A stretch of 64,000 nt of DNA from Clarireedia homoeocarpa (GCA_001465935.1 LNKV01000060.1:62001-126000), one strand, 5' to 3'; shown: positions 1-12,967, counted from the stretch's first letter. The notes: generated by a model from the letters alone, not told the origin. Made by a program: numbers and translations.

Positions 1-1172
1 AGTTGATCCGTAACAGCTAGGCAGTTACTAGTTCGTCCCAGTAACCCTCACCTAGATCCAGTACTTGGTATTCTTAAATCATGTCTGGTTGCTTTCCTAC
101 TTCACCATCCATGGTCTAGCTCTACTCTTCAAGTCTTGAGAATTCTTTCGAAGAATCTTTCACCACATTTCGACTTTTATGCTCCTCCGTTTGGATGACA
201 ACAAGATCAATGTCGCCTGGACTTTCGATATCGAAACTCCCTTAGGAGCTCTACAGGAGCTGTGTCTTCTTCAGCTACTACTGAAGCTTCTGGCCCTTCT
301 GAGCTCCTCTGGCCCTGGCTGGCATCGTTTGGTAGGTAAGGAAGACTCACCACATACAGAACTGCGATCTAGAACTGCGATCTAGAACCGCAGTGTCAAG
401 AAGAACAGTACTGGTGTTGAATGTCCTTAATTGGATGTTACTTTGCATTCATCAGTTCAGGAGCAGCTAGTTTTCTCTAGGCGCTTCAATGCTGCGTCCA
501 CAATCTGCGGTGAATAACCGTCGCCGGGTGCTCACTTATCCACGTCTTCTCCACTGCATAATGTGGCACAATGCTTCTTATTCATTTCAGCAACTGTCTC
601 ATTTCTAGCATGGCTCTTTCCCCTGAAATTGATTCATTTCTAACGGACAGCTAACCGCCTAACAGGATTTATCATTTTAGAAGGCTACATTACTTGGAAT
701 TCGAAAAGATTGTGGTAGTGGTAAGAGCATCCATTTCACTCCTGCTCTTTCATAGCGCAGTCTTCTCGTAGCGATTTGTATTTCATTCACTCAGCCATAC
801 TAAGTACTACTGACCAAAAGAAAGAGGTACCTAGTGGTTTGCTCGATCCTCGCTACGGCTCAAGTTCCGATATCCGGGTTCATTTAAGGAAGGAAGGATG
901 AGAGTACCTGCCTCCTCCATTTTAGTCGCGTACGATATCTACCGGTTTTCTTCACCTCTGAAAGTGGTAGAAAAACAACAACAACCACAACAACACGCTG
1001 TTCTCTTTCCAAAAGCTTGTATCTGCAAAGTCTTTGTGCCCTTCGCTCTAGAATTACATTCTATTTCTCTCCTTTCTGGTCTTTGAGGCAAAGCTGAAGC
1101 GATCTTAATACCATAAACCCTAATTGCTTGGAATTTTCTTACAGGATAGAAATTTCAGACCAGACCAAGATA
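1..1172. other. Intergenic, no gene recognised
   Basis: No reading frame here has convincing coding character; the two short open frames (62-68 codons) look like chance. A 13-nt direct repeat (AACTGCGATCTAG) occurs twice near 360-385. The right part probably holds the promoter and 5' leader of the gene starting at 1173. Confidence 0.6.
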
Positions 1173-3447
1173 ATGGAAGTGGCAACGTATGTTATCTCAG
1201 AACACTGTCACTCCAATTAAAGGTGAATGGATTTGCTAATTTCTGATAGTTTCGAGTCGGAGAAGGCTGCGCAATGGGATCAAGAGTCGGTTGCAGAAGG
1301 GGAGACCTCTGCCCTCGCAGGGACAGCCGGGGTTCAATCCCCTGGCAACCCGCAGGGTATGTCAAACCCTGCATCGAATTATTGGAGTCGCAACCGTGGT
1401 CGTGGTCGTGGTCGTGGCCGTGGTAGCGATCAACGAGGGGGTGGCATTCCCAGAGGTAAGATGAAGTAAAGTAAGCCTTTGTGTTATATTGATGAATCTG
1501 ACATTAAATTTTTAGGATTAGCCAACGCCGATTTCAATCGTGGCGGAAGCCATCCCACAAGTATTAGAGGCGGTGGAAGCGGTATGTGAGATCATCTTCG
1601 AATATAGTCCCAATATTGACCAGCAATAGGCCGAGCGACCAGCAGTACACCTCAGGAAGGACGTCTTCGTGATAAGAAAACAGGAATTGACAGGCCTGGA
1701 CGTTCTTCAGCAAGTCAGGGAATAACAGTGAAGACAGTTGCATGGGCAAAACCACCACCGTTGGTGACTGTGGCTCAAAAAGAACGATCAGAAGAGGAGG
1801 CAGCACGAATTGCTGCGATGAAGCAGTATCTCAGACCACCCAAGGCTGATGAGCGGTTCACGGCTATAGTGAGTGGTTTTAGTTTTAATTTGAAGTGAAG
1901 ACATCAACTAAGGCGTTATCTGCAGGGTATTTACCAGTGGCCGTTGAAAGCCACTGAACCTTCAAAACTGCTTGGAGATCAACTCAAGGATCTTAACAGA
2001 TTGAGAACGGATTGGAAGATCTATATCGAGTGGGATGCTGCCAAGAAATGCATTCTCATCAGATCTGCATCGCCAACGGGCTCCGGAGATATAATTGAAG
2101 TAATGGAGGGTATTAGGCAAGCAACTGAAAGTGCTCGCGCACGTTCCCTTACTGCGGCACCTTTGTACATCGTTGCGCCACCAGAATTCTCTGTAGAGTC
2201 CACGGTTCTTCTGGCGACTGTGGATAGCGTTGCCCGTTCCGATGGAAAGAAGCATCTCTACGACATAAGATTCTGCAAACAAGCAACTACGGAGCAGCTG
2301 AAAGACTACTACCCGAAGATGAAAGAGATGGCCGAGATCAATGGTGAGAGGTTGCACAAAGAACTAAGTACTCAACTCAAACTCAACAAGTTTTTTAAGA
2401 ACAAAATGAGAATGCGGATTAACTTTGGTCGGTTACACCTTACGCACTGGCAGACCAGCCTATCTGATTGTCAACAAACCTTTGGCGAATTTGTGAAAAT
2501 GATGGGCAAGCGGACGAGGATAGCCTCCATCTTCGACAACGAGTAAGTCCCTGTGCTCTCTTCTCGCCTGAGTAGTGCTAACATGAATGACAGGCTAGAT
2601 GCACAAGTGGTCGCTACGCTCATTCAAAAGATCAAGACCAAGACCACCATGTTTTTGCCTTTTGACGGAAAGCTTGCGACGCTGAGTGATGTAGAGCCAG
2701 TTCATATTGTTCTCTTCACCGTGGAGACTTCTTCTGGAAAGAAATATCGGATTGAGGCGGACATCGACAAGGTCGATGGAGGTTATCAGTCTGGGTGTTG
2801 CAGAGCTTTCGATATTGAAGAGCGCGATCCATCTCTTGAGATCATCAGCATGGATATTGAGAAGTAAGCCGCATTATTCAACAATTTTAACCTGGCTGAT
2901 TAACTGACTATCGTCTCTTAGGCAGGTCGACTGGGACCTTGAAATTGTCCGAGTGACTGTCAGTGATAAGATTTACCCATCCTTCGAATCCATTGTCAAA
3001 AATTGCTTAGATAAGGTGGGAATGCGTCGTCACGAGGGAATCTTCAAAGGCAAGGTAGGGGAGCGCCAAGACATAACTGGTCTCTGCTATCCTCAGGTTT
3101 TCGCTCATGCTGAACCGGGTCTCAAAATCCTGGACACATCACTCTGCAGCACCTATAGATACCTCACTGCAGGTGGATACTATTGCGTGGAACTTGTCAT
3201 GAACAGGAAATGGATCGGAATGGACACCAGACCAGAGCCCACAGTGGCATCTGGTGTCGCCGTCTATCACCCAAATTGGGATATTGACATGGACTCGATT
3301 GAACACGCCAACTACGAACGTAGCTGGCCAAACGATATGAGCAACTTCTTTCCAGAGAAGACAAAAAGTTCCAGGGGGGGGTTGTTGGGCCTAACTGAGG
3401 TCCTTGAATACATGCGAAGGGCTTTAAGCAACCCAAGCTTGTTCTGA
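1173..3447 (+). CDS. RGG-box protein of unknown function
   Basis: I do not recognise a named family. Seven exons can be joined in one frame with GT-AG introns: 1173-1186, 1250-1455, 1516-1581, 1630-1868, 1926-2542, 2594-2863 and 2922-3447, giving about 470 aa. The ATG at 1173 was chosen because its 14-nt exon splices in frame to the long second exon. Residues 52-70 form an Arg-Gly run (RNRGRGRGRGRG, then RGGG), typical of RNA-binding or methylarginine regions. Residues from about 175 to the end look globular, with no catalytic motif that I know. The arrangement (disordered RGG N-terminus plus a conserved globular domain) fits a fungal RNA-associated protein and may correspond to one of the Pfam DUFs restricted to ascomycetes; I cannot check this. 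The gene is convergent with prefoldin 5 downstream. Confidence 0.75.
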
Positions 3448-5300
3448 TCTCGAAGCGGGAGTTTTGCAATATCTTAAATCTGGCGGATATTCTATTTAGA
3501 GCATCCATGAGACTTCTTGGTTGGTGGATTAACAATACGTATTCTACATAGCCTTCATGCGGATCAAACAGATAGCTTTCTTCTTGTTATTTCGTAGCAG
3601 TATGATTTTGGTAACGACCACATGAATACAACATGTTCCTTCGTGATTTATAATTTACTATTAGGTCTAATGACATGTGAGCGATGCAAAAATGCAATTG
3701 TCCCCATGTTCGACCCTGGGCAAAAGGAGTATAATGTTGAGACAGGACGTAAGGGATATGTTGCACTGATGGCAGCAAACAGTCACAAAGGATATATGTC
3801 GACCAATCTATGAATAGCAGAGAAAAATAGAGCAAAAGTTCGACGTGGAGCGTACCTCTACACTTCAGCGATCCAGGCTAAGTTACCTACAACTGGGAAG
3901 AGAGAAGCATGGTTAGAGTGAACACGTCCTGTACATCTCTTTCACTAGCACTCTACTCTCAACTTTCGATTTCGCTCTCATCTCTCACTGCTCACTCCTC
4001 ACTAGCCTTCAATCTCACCCTCATCTCCTCCCACGTCTCATTAGCTTCCACATCTTCCATGCATTCCGCGCTTTTCACTCGCCGTCCCGTCCCGTCCCGA
4101 CACCCTATGCGTTTCGCCCTCTCTTCACTCCTTCCTTAACGTCCCCTCAAAAAAGTTCATCCCCATCCATTTTCACCCACACCATCCACTTCTTAGTCGA
4201 CACACACATTGAGCCCCGTTTGATTTTCTCGTGATCCCTCCCCCCCCGAGCTTTCCATGTCGTCGTCGAGTAATCTCATCCGTAGGAGTAATGTACAGTG
4301 CAGCCAACCTCTGTGCTAAATTTTGAAATCTTCTCGGTCTATGGACCATGGCATCGAGCTGCAACTAAGGATAACTAAGTTAACTATATACATACATACT
4401 ACTACTACGAATTGTGCTAAGTTGAGTGTCCGACCAACCTTCGGATTCTCAATTTGTTCAAGTCGGGATTTGGGGATTGAGAACTCATATATCTATATCT
4501 GTTGTTTCCCACTGTGCCAGGTAATGCGACATTCATTCAGTTCATGCAGCCGGATAGGTTGTGTTGTGTGCCTGTACGATGATTAGATGCGTTGATATTA
4601 ACCTAAGATGTAGCTCATGCCTTCCTGCTTGCCTGCTTCTGACGGTTGGACTCTGCTTTTTACTTTCCACTTCTCATATAATGTGCTTGTGTTTTACAAC
4701 TAACTCACTTGCGTATGGATGGATACCGATCAATGGCTGCCTTGGGAATTTTGGATCTATTCTACACAAAAAGAAACCATTATCGGAAATGTTAATGTAT
4801 GAATGCTATATAAACATCAGGACTTGATCAAGGGCTTGGACGACAAAATGAGCTTTTTGAGCTGACAGAATATGCAATTGCGAAAAGACCGACTTGCTGG
4901 TATTAATCAGTTTTATAATGGCCGTCTGTTTGACAACAACTATATTTGGCATCAAGGCACCACGCCCAAATTCTGCATGTATATCTCGGTCGATACCACC
5001 ACTCTGAAATTGAGATATTCGTACAACTGGTCGGACTACTGTCTCGCCGTTATCTTGTTTTCGACTCTCTCCTTGTGTGAGAGCCTCTTTCTAGAGTACA
5101 GACCACTCTACGCATAGCAACAGATTCAATCCATCACTGCAATACTACTGGCTGTCGTTCGTATCACCTGACCCATCTCCGACATGTAGGCCATTGTCAT
5201 CGTCATTGGGTCTCTATATCTCGTCTGGAGCCCGATTTGTGCATTTTTAATCCCTTCCATTCATGTCCTAACTGAGTTCGCTTTCCCCTGCGTGCAAACG
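3448..5300. other. Convergent intergenic region
   Basis: This 1.85 kb lies between the 3' ends of the RGG gene and the prefoldin 5 gene. It holds only short, low-quality open frames, a C/T-rich patch with GTCCC repeats near 4080-4100 and a C-run near 4240. I see no gene, tRNA or element in it. Confidence 0.6.
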
Positions 5301-6424
5301 TCAAGACGCTGAAGCTGTATCCGAGCTGAGGACTTTTTGCCGTAATACTGTATTTCAGTTAGTATCAATCATATCATATTGTACAAAATTATAGTAATGA
5401 GGCTTACCGTCTTCAACCATCCGTAAACTATTCGACTTGTTTTGTACTATGATCTCTAAGTCCTTCAGGTTGTTCCCAAGTTCATCTACCTTTGCCTCAT
5501 AGAATTTGGTTGCGTCTTTTGTGCTCTGTAATGGTTGTTAGCTCAAGATCGAAATACGCCGAGGTGTCAGTAAGAGTCAAATTGACGTGATATGTGCTGG
5601 CTCAGCTGTGGTTACCTTTTCAACGTAGAACCCAGTCCCTACATCCACGATGACTTTCTCCGTATCTGCCAACTTTCCTGGCACGTATAGCGACGTTGTA
5701 AGGGGAACTAGGATTGGTTTTCCTGTTTGGTGTATTAGCATTGATTCTTTTTTGGAACCCACACAATGCTCCAGCTTTCCGGCCTATCAATCCCGAGCCC
5801 ACTTCCAGCCCCAGTCTCGAACCAAAGACTCGTTTTCTAACTCCCGGCTTCGAGTTCCTTTTCCCCAGCTCCTTCCTATCCTCCCCCTCTCTTCCTCTCC
5901 CTCTTCCCTTCACTAAATAAATGAATCCACTTTCTTTCCCATTGTGCGCCCCATCCCTCCCCGCCCTCCAAGCCATATTAACCTTCCCAGCAGTAAATAA
6001 AGAAAAATAATAGACATACCCTCCACAGCCCCCGTAACCCCCGAAGCAATACTTCGCAAACATTCTTTGAACTTGGCTTGCGCGGCGCGCAGTTGTTGAA
6101 AGGAGGAGGTGAGGTGCTCGAGTTCATCGTCCAATTGCTTTTTCACTTGCGTTAACTGAGGGGTGCTTAGGGTCGAGAGGTCAACTGTTGGGTTGTGAGG
6201 TTAGTTCTAGAGAGGAGAGGTATTTAAGGTATGCGGTAGTAGGGTAGAGAAGCATGAGAGGAGAGTAGGGGGAGGGCTTGTGAAGGAATGGTTTGGGTTT
6301 GCGCAAGTAGGGGAGTGGCAGGAAGGAAAAGAAAAGCTTTTGGGTTGCGAGAGGAGAGGAGGCACATGGTGGATGATGAGATATGAGTGGAGAACGTACT
6401 GGCTTGGCCTTTGGGGGATGCCAT
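5301..6424 (-). CDS. GIM5: Prefoldin subunit 5 (alpha-class)
   Basis: This is a subunit of the cytosolic prefoldin (GimC) hexamer, which hands nascent actin and tubulin to the TRiC/CCT chaperonin. Five exons on the minus strand (6424-6400, 6184-6020, 5722-5616, 5525-5408, 5347-5301) give 153 aa in one frame. Visible hallmarks are the N-terminal IDLSTLSTPQL segment followed by a heptad-rich helix, the central beta-hairpin core (PILVPLTTSLYVPG, then DVGTGFYVEK) and a C-terminal coiled coil (FYEAKVDEL...). Length and order match alpha-class prefoldin subunit 5. Introns 1 (215 nt) and 2 (297 nt) are longer than usual for this window. The symbol follows yeast Gim5/Pfd5. A second prefoldin gene, subunit 1, lies at 23737-24359. 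Confidence 0.93.
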
Positions 6425-6720
6425 TGCAAAACCTTAGAATTGGAGAATAGAATCTCCAGCTGTGCGGAAAAAGAGGAGTAAGGTAGTGAATGTCGGAGGT
6501 TGTTGCAGTGATGGTGGGATGGAAATTATCTCGAGACTCGAGCTGTGGAGATGAGATGTTGCTTAGTCAGCTATTGCCCCGCGTTGAAGCTCTATGAGAA
6601 AGAGTTCTGCGATATAAATATTACGTTTGTTGATTTTTCGGATCTATATTGTGGATTTATCACTCCGTCTTCATGAGATCTCTCCCCTTTTTTCAGTCTT
6701 GAAAGAAGACATCAATCTCC

Positions 6721-7115
6721 ATGGAACACAATTGTTCATACAAGCCTTTTATGAAGGCTTTTTTACATTCTGTGATATCAAAGGTGACTTTGATTGATGG
6801 AACAAAATTCCGAAGAAAATCATAAAGTACTGGAACGATTTCAACGGCTTGCAAGAACTAAAGAAGACGAGGGAAGATGTAGATGATTCAGGTGATCTTG
6901 AAGAATCCCTCAACAAGCTAAAAGAAAGGATGCAGGAGACTTTGGTCGAGCCTCGTTTTATAGCTTGTCCAAAATTAGATGAAGATGATGTGTTCGAAGA
7001 TGGCGACGTCGAACTCTCGAGAGGTACCCTGATCGTCTTCAGCATGGATTATACCATCAAGCTAACTGAAACCCAGTTGAATAATTGTTGGGCAAAATAC
7101 CCTGCCGTTTGTTAG
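6721..7115 (+). CDS. Doubtful small acidic protein
   Basis: I do not recognise this. An ATG at 6721 opens 21 codons. A possible 44-nt GT-AG intron (6784-6827) joins it in frame to 6828-7115, giving about 116 aa rich in Asp, Glu and Lys (DVDDSGDLEESLNKLKER). Without the intron, the downstream frame is cut by an in-frame TGA at 6795-6797 but stays open upstream of it, so the alternative reading is a decayed exon. It overlaps the start of the 2EXR remnant by 31 nt. Codon character is weak. It could be a small orphan gene, the 5' part of the adjacent decayed gene, or chance. Confidence 0.3.
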
Positions 7116-8323
7116 GAGACTGTTGCCCACCACGTCGACAATACAATCAGCCTCAGAAACATTTTCCCCAATTTTCGAATCTCCCAAGCGAACTGCGACT
7201 TCAGATATGGAACTATGCACTGCCTGCTCCCAGGGTTGTGCATATACACTTTGAAGTCAAATCCCATTCACCCCTATCTTCCTGGTCCAGTAAACTGGAG
7301 CCACGCTGTAGCGACTTGGATAACGAGATCTGGACAAATGTTTGGCAAGGAAAAGCGCTGCTCTTGACCTGCTGGGAGGCACAGGGTTTTCATTGCTGGG
7401 CATCATGTGTTACAAGCTCCGCGGGGTGACAGAGGGACTAGGCAAAAGCCATGGCCACCAATTTATTTCAAAAGCAATTCCGATACCCTTTTACTATCTC
7501 GAACCTGCCTCGGAATTCCGGAGTTATTAAGCTTGAACCTTTCCAAAGTAACCAAAGTGGCTTTCTTTGATGGAGACTTGCAAAGCATCGGCGACGACCG
7601 GACTCTAAGACTGTCAAACATGTATCGATGATAGTGGGAGTACCATCCAAACGCGGTGGATTCCAAGAGCAACCACGATATGATCTTGAAAAAATCGCAG
7701 CTTATGATATCAAGAAGTTTCATCTTTTTCCTATCAATGAGGACTCTATCGAAGTGGTTAGAAGTAGCGGCATGTCAATGGACGCAAGAACCCTACGTGA
7801 CGCTTCTCGTGTCCAAAGACGCCCTTGGGTAGTTGACACTTTTGCGAAAATGAAATCACGGCGCTGGGCTCACATTATCCTTGACGTGGCCGTACTAGGA
7901 TTTGAAGTTGCAGGTTCTTCTCAAGTTGACATCAACCGGCACACAAGAAATCAATTTGAACGACTCGGGATGCAGCAGGAGGATTTGAGGTCGTTTAGAT
8001 GTCAGCTAGTCACTTCTACAAGTAGCTTCAATGGGGCAGGGCGTCCTGTCCCGCGGAGGGTTGTCCAATATCGAGACGACCAACCATCTCAACCCTTCAT
8101 CGAATCGTTCGATATGCCAAAAAGGGCTCGCAAGGTGACTTGGTTGAACAAGGGGGACATCTCTGAACCACTGTTGTATTCGTACACCAAGCCGAGAAAC
8201 CATCGTGAAGTTTGGATTTTTGGACCAGTTCCTTTAATTTGCAATGACAATGGGATACCGAAGACTCAGGGTAAGTATGAAGGGCTTGAGAGAACGTTTA
8301 CCGGGGAGAATATTGATAATTAG
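7085..8323 (+). pseudogene. Decayed 2EXR-domain gene
   Basis: A clear 2EXR domain start is readable (FPQFSNLPSELRLQIWNYAL, then PRVVHI), a domain expanded in Leotiomycetes and Sordariomycetes and of unknown biochemical role. The frame then changes twice. From about 7385 the family-like sequence continues one frame over (RVFIAGHHVLQAPRG, PPIYFKSNSDTLLLS), and from about 7610 it returns to the first frame (TVKHVSMIVGVPSK and 230 more residues). There is no ATG in frame upstream of the domain, only a stop at 7082-7084. Introns could be drawn at both breaks, but they would remove conserved stretches such as the LLLTC.EA motif, so small indels are the better explanation. I call it a pseudogene; two sequencing errors that offset each other are the alternative. 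Confidence 0.65.
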
Positions 8324-9161
8324 GAGCAAGACGAATCTAATGATTAAGACAAATCAGCGAAAAAGGTAAGCAAAATTGGCTAGATAAAATTTGATGCCAA
8401 CAGCTTTCTGCTCGACTGAAGAGACTATTATTTATCAGTCAACAGAATCCTGGGGAGGCTCCATGGACACAATCTGATATTTCATTCTCCCATTATCGGA
8501 GCAGAGGGTATCTTGAAATCACTGTATTAAGGTGCATAATACTACCATGATTACATACCTATAACTGCTCTGCGCATTATCTTCTAACTCAACTAAAGCC
8601 ACGATTTCTGCTAAAAAATGATGAATGAGGAACTTCTGGCACCTCACCAATATGTGTGAAACTCGGCGTTAATATATGTTCAACTGATATTTAGATACAT
8701 GCTTTTGCTCACCTTGTGCTTAAGGAGACCTCGAAAGCCCCGGAATTTTGGCTATGTAGTATGCTATTTAGTTTCAAATATCATTCTGGTTATGAGTTTT
8801 GCATCTGGATGACTTCGAAACACCTTCGTCTTCACAATCACTTTATATCCTGCACCATTATTGGATATTGAGATTGGGATAAGGATCATGAACATTGTGA
8901 AGAACTGAAAGGTATAAAAGGGGCTGGAAAACACGAAATTGGCCCCTTTCCCAAACGAGCATTGGACCATGACCATGAGTTGAGATCTAGGGAATGCAAA
9001 ACTCTCAGTCGAATCCATAGCATTAGCACGAAAATACAGAGCGTTCAAAAGTCATCAATGTATGTCTTAATTCTAATGTAATCACCCGCACACTAACTGA
9101 CATGACACCATCGCACAACAACCTCCCTTACAAGCCCCCGCAAATCCACCTACCCACCAAC
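8324..9161. other. Intergenic, convergent
   Basis: AT-rich sequence between the 2EXR remnant and the 3' end of the TRAPPC11 gene. I see no gene; the minus-strand frame at 8764-9048 lacks coding character. Confidence 0.6.
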
Positions 9162-12100
9162 CTAAAACTCATCCTCGCTCGGAACCCAAACCAACAACCC
9201 CTCCTTATCCGCCTTCATCCCCTCCGTTGGCGCAACCTTCAAGACCTTTTGGAAATACCTATCCCTAATCGTACACCTAACCGGCCCAATCCAATCCCCA
9301 CCTTTCACCGTTGGCAACAACCTATACTTGATCGTCCTCCGCGACAGAGGCATCAGCTGCAACGTACTCTTATTGATCCCCGAAAAAGCGAACTGTTCGC
9401 TTGGCTCCATGACTATCGCGAACGAGAGGAAATGGTATGAAGGATTCTCGATCGTCACGTCGAAGTGTATCATGGATGGAATTGTCGAGGAGTAAGTCAC
9501 TGCGGCTAGAACACGGGGTTCGCTGCTGGAGACAAGGAGGCGCGGGACAGGGACAATACATGTATTTGTCGGCGAGTCGTGTTTATCTCTTTGCCATTTT
9601 ATAATTAGGGAAAGGTCGAGAGTAGCGGTGCCGCGGTCGTCGAGGGAGAGTTTTTGAGTCAAGGTATCGAACTGGGCTTCTTCGAGAACTTTGGGACTAA
9701 CACGAAGTCCGCCTTCGGGCAGTGCCGTTGTTTTCTTTGTGGAGCATTTGATACCGCCGTTCATGCCCAGGACTTGTATATCGATATCTTTGACTATGAG
9801 ATCTTCTGCTGCGAAAGATGCGAAGCGTGTTGTTAGACACCATTTCTGTGCCAGTCCGTAGGCTTGAGCATCTGCTTCCGGGGCTTCGGTGAGGAGTTCG
9901 TGTGATTCTTCGTGCTTGAAGAAACTCGGCCACGGGTCGGGATGAATCCGTGGAGAAAAGTCATAGTTTGCCTCGAAAGGATTTAGGATATTAAGTTGTA
10001 CTGACATGGACTGTATAACCGGTGTTTCCATATCAGATACAAGATTGTATGAGGCTTTGAGGCTCAAATCATATACAGAGGGCAGATCGATCGACGAGAC
10101 GATGATTTCAATAATCGTCGATGAACCTACGGCAATGGTCCCTAAAGATAATTCGCTTAACCCGAGCTCTTGAGGGTTCTCATCTCTGACTTCTTCTGCT
10201 TGATCCGCATTAAGCCGTTTCAAAGTTATTGTAGAAGGAACATTCTCCCCTAGCAGTCGTGCTTCCAGGCTCACAACCGAGTCAGCTTCCTCCCCATTCA
10301 TGATCTCTAGTCGCAACGAAATGAGTTCATTTGTGTAAAATTGTTCTTGGAATTCGAGGATTCGTAGTTCGAGTTTTGGTGGCTTGGGTAGAACACGAAT
10401 TGAATATGGCTTGGAGCGGACTAGAGGCATCCTCGAACCATTTTCGCCGTACCATGTTTTTGTGGAAGTCGAGCGTTCAAAGGAGTGAACGTAGTCGAGG
10501 TCGAAAAGATTCGAAGCAATTGAAAAAGTAGCACTTAATGCTCTTGCATCTCCGGCTTCTCTAAAGAAATTACTGAATTCAAATACCTTTATCTCGCCTG
10601 CCTTGAAGGTAAGATGAGCATCCCCAACTAGTGTAGGGCGACTGGAAGCATCCTCTGAAGCATCCTCATTTTCTTTGGCCGCATGATCGACTAAAGAAAT
10701 TCTGCTGTACACCACTCCTCGGGAGGTGGTAGTTTTTGCCTCTGGGCTGTCGCTGTGCCGAAGCAAAACTGGCTTCATGCTATCATTGAATTCTATGCGA
10801 ACCTCATTCACTGTCACTGGTGTGGATGAGGAAACGGCCCACGATTTGACTGCTAGCTGCGATGAAGAATGATCGCCCACCTTAGCCTCGGGTTTCTGGA
10901 ACGAATATGTGGCTGTAAGGGGAGATTGGACTTCTTGATCATGAAGAACCACGGCAGGCTTAACCTTGACTGTACTCAGGCCTTCGAGGGATTTGGCGAT
11001 GCTGTAGTGCCAATTTGGCTGACGAGCAAAGCCTTAACTAGTATTAGTGTATGATTTACAGCCCGCTTGAAGTACTCACAATTATGCAAGAGTTCCCAAT
11101 CCACTGCGACAATTGTACCGCCATCGCCAGCCTTTGCTGCTGCTTTTCTTAAGGTCCAAGAGATCTCTTCAACGATGGCCCACCATCCCTCCTCACGATA
11201 GGTCATTTTCTGCCACAGCGGTCGAAGTATCCGCAGAGCATCATCCCATGCTTCTCTTTTCATGTGTTCTTTGCCACATTGAAAGGCGAGCTCTTGTATG
11301 AGACGATGCTGAGCTCTAGGCTGAAATTCAGCCATGGCCTTGTTCAATGTATTAATAATTAATGCGGCATGGTCAACTCCTTTTCTGCCTGGTAGAGGAT
11401 TCTCCTCGTGTGGTTGAGGGCAGAGATATGTATCGTAAGTATATACTCTACTTGCGATTTGTGATGCTGGAGACGAACCTGGAGGGGATCTATCCTCCTC
11501 AGGGATTGCCAAAGCAAGTGCTCGGCGAGCTACGAGATGCTTTACAGCCTCCCGATACCAATAACCCGGATGATGGAGGTTTTCCCAAGGACTAGTTTGG
11601 CTTGCACTCGCTGTGATCTTATCAAGAGGTAAATATATCTTTTTCTTTGTCCCAGTGAAATCAGGAATACCGATTTTCTCTATCATCTCGGCCATTACTG
11701 TTGCCCAACGAGCTTCCCACGCTTGCCAGCCGTAGGTCGATGAGCCTTTACCTCTGCGATCCACGAAATCACGAATTCTATCTCGATGTGACTGCCATCG
11801 TCGAACAGCAATCGAAGAATGCCCGTTCCATAATAAGCATCGCAATATCCTTATAGCAAATACATCTGCCAGTAAGCGCCCTTCGTTCCAGCGTGGGCTC
11901 CAACTGGGAACAGTCTCAAGAACGTCTTCACCAAGTATGGCGTCATAACCCGTTTCAAATGAGCGAATTGCCACATCCATCTCCTGCCTGAATTCAGCAA
12001 AAACTCCAAGTTTGAAATCATAGCGAACATTCCATCCTTGACTAGATAGTGTTTGTGAAGTGCCTGACGTGGGTGGTGCCGTGGGAGGTGGAACTACCCC

Positions 12101-12967
12101 TCTGTTTCGTTTTCTCCTTGAATGCTTGCTCAAGTCACGATAGTATTCGATACAAAGTGGGTATATGGTAAAGTAAATCGTCTCGACAAATGCTTGAAGT
12201 TCAACAGCGGAGCTTTGTGGAGGCAAGAAAAATAAGGAAGTTTTGGAATCAAGACCTGTTGCTTTACGAATATTGGCAAGGCGCTCTTCTACATCAGGGG
12301 CTGGTACACCAGGAGATTCGCTCAGCAATGCAACTACTAGTCGAGTTCTGTATCCGGATTTGCTCAATGTACTCTTGATGTTGTTGATATCGGTCTTTAA
12401 TTGGTTATCATGTAAAGTTGCTAGATTTGGATCAGAAGTGAAATTGTAGAACGAGAGATAGGCGCTCGGTACGAGGTGCTGGTGCTTGTCTATCCATGCT
12501 GTATCCAGTAACCCATCTGGGAAAACTGTTGATCCAGGTGTCAGGGGGGACAGCGGAGAGTGTAGGATGAGATTGGCGTTCGAAGCTGGACTGCCCGAGC
12601 TTGGAGACCATGCGACATTTGCGGGAGGTGGGGCTTTGCGACTCGGGAGAAAATAGTCCTGCATATCATTCAGTAATTGAGTCGATATGTTTGATCATGC
12701 CTTGACTACCCTTCCTATAACCTTGACTTTGAACTTGTTCTTTTCATTGTGCTCCGAGGCGTTCCAGGGTAAACCCTCAGCGTCATTCTCCTTGAAGTGC
12801 TTGAGTAGTGCCTGCGCATCTTCGGATTCCAATGGCGCAACATCGGAGGTTATTATCACGCCCCCCTCCTTCAGTCTTGCATTTGTGGGTGATGGATCTG
12901 TCCCCAACCCTGACACTACCAGAAGTGGTAGATTATGTGCTATATACGCTGGCGCATATCCATCCAT
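9162..12967 (-). CDS. TRAPP complex subunit 11 (Foie gras/Gryzun protein)
   Basis: This is a large subunit of TRAPPIII, a Rab1/Ypt1 exchange factor acting in ER-Golgi traffic and autophagy. Three exons, 12967-12710, 12658-11080 and 11032-9162, join through introns of 51 and 47 nt and give about 1235 aa, the usual size for fungal TRAPPC11. The N-terminus MDGYAPAYIAHNLPLL runs into DYFLPSRKAPPP across the first intron. The Foie-gras domain spans roughly residues 290-620 (ILRPLWQKMTYREEGWW, then FARQPNWHYSIAKSLEGL across the second intron). The C-terminal part is the beta-rich Gryzun region and ends GLLVWVPSEDEF. Saccharomyces cerevisiae lacks a clear orthologue, so I give no symbol. The gene is divergent from RXT2, with an 842-nt shared upstream region. 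Confidence 0.93.

Noticed and set aside
1325..1345. tRNA B-box-like GGGGTTCAATCCCC
   Set aside because: It lies inside the coding exon of the RGG protein; no acceptor or anticodon stem can be drawn around it.
4323..5117. Short overlapping plus-strand frames in the convergent gap
   Set aside because: Cys/Tyr-rich random-like translations; probably untranslated or intergenic.
7338..7385. A possible 48-nt intron that would repair the first 2EXR frameshift
   Set aside because: It would delete the conserved LLLTC.EA segment of the domain, and its donor (GTTTGG) is poor.
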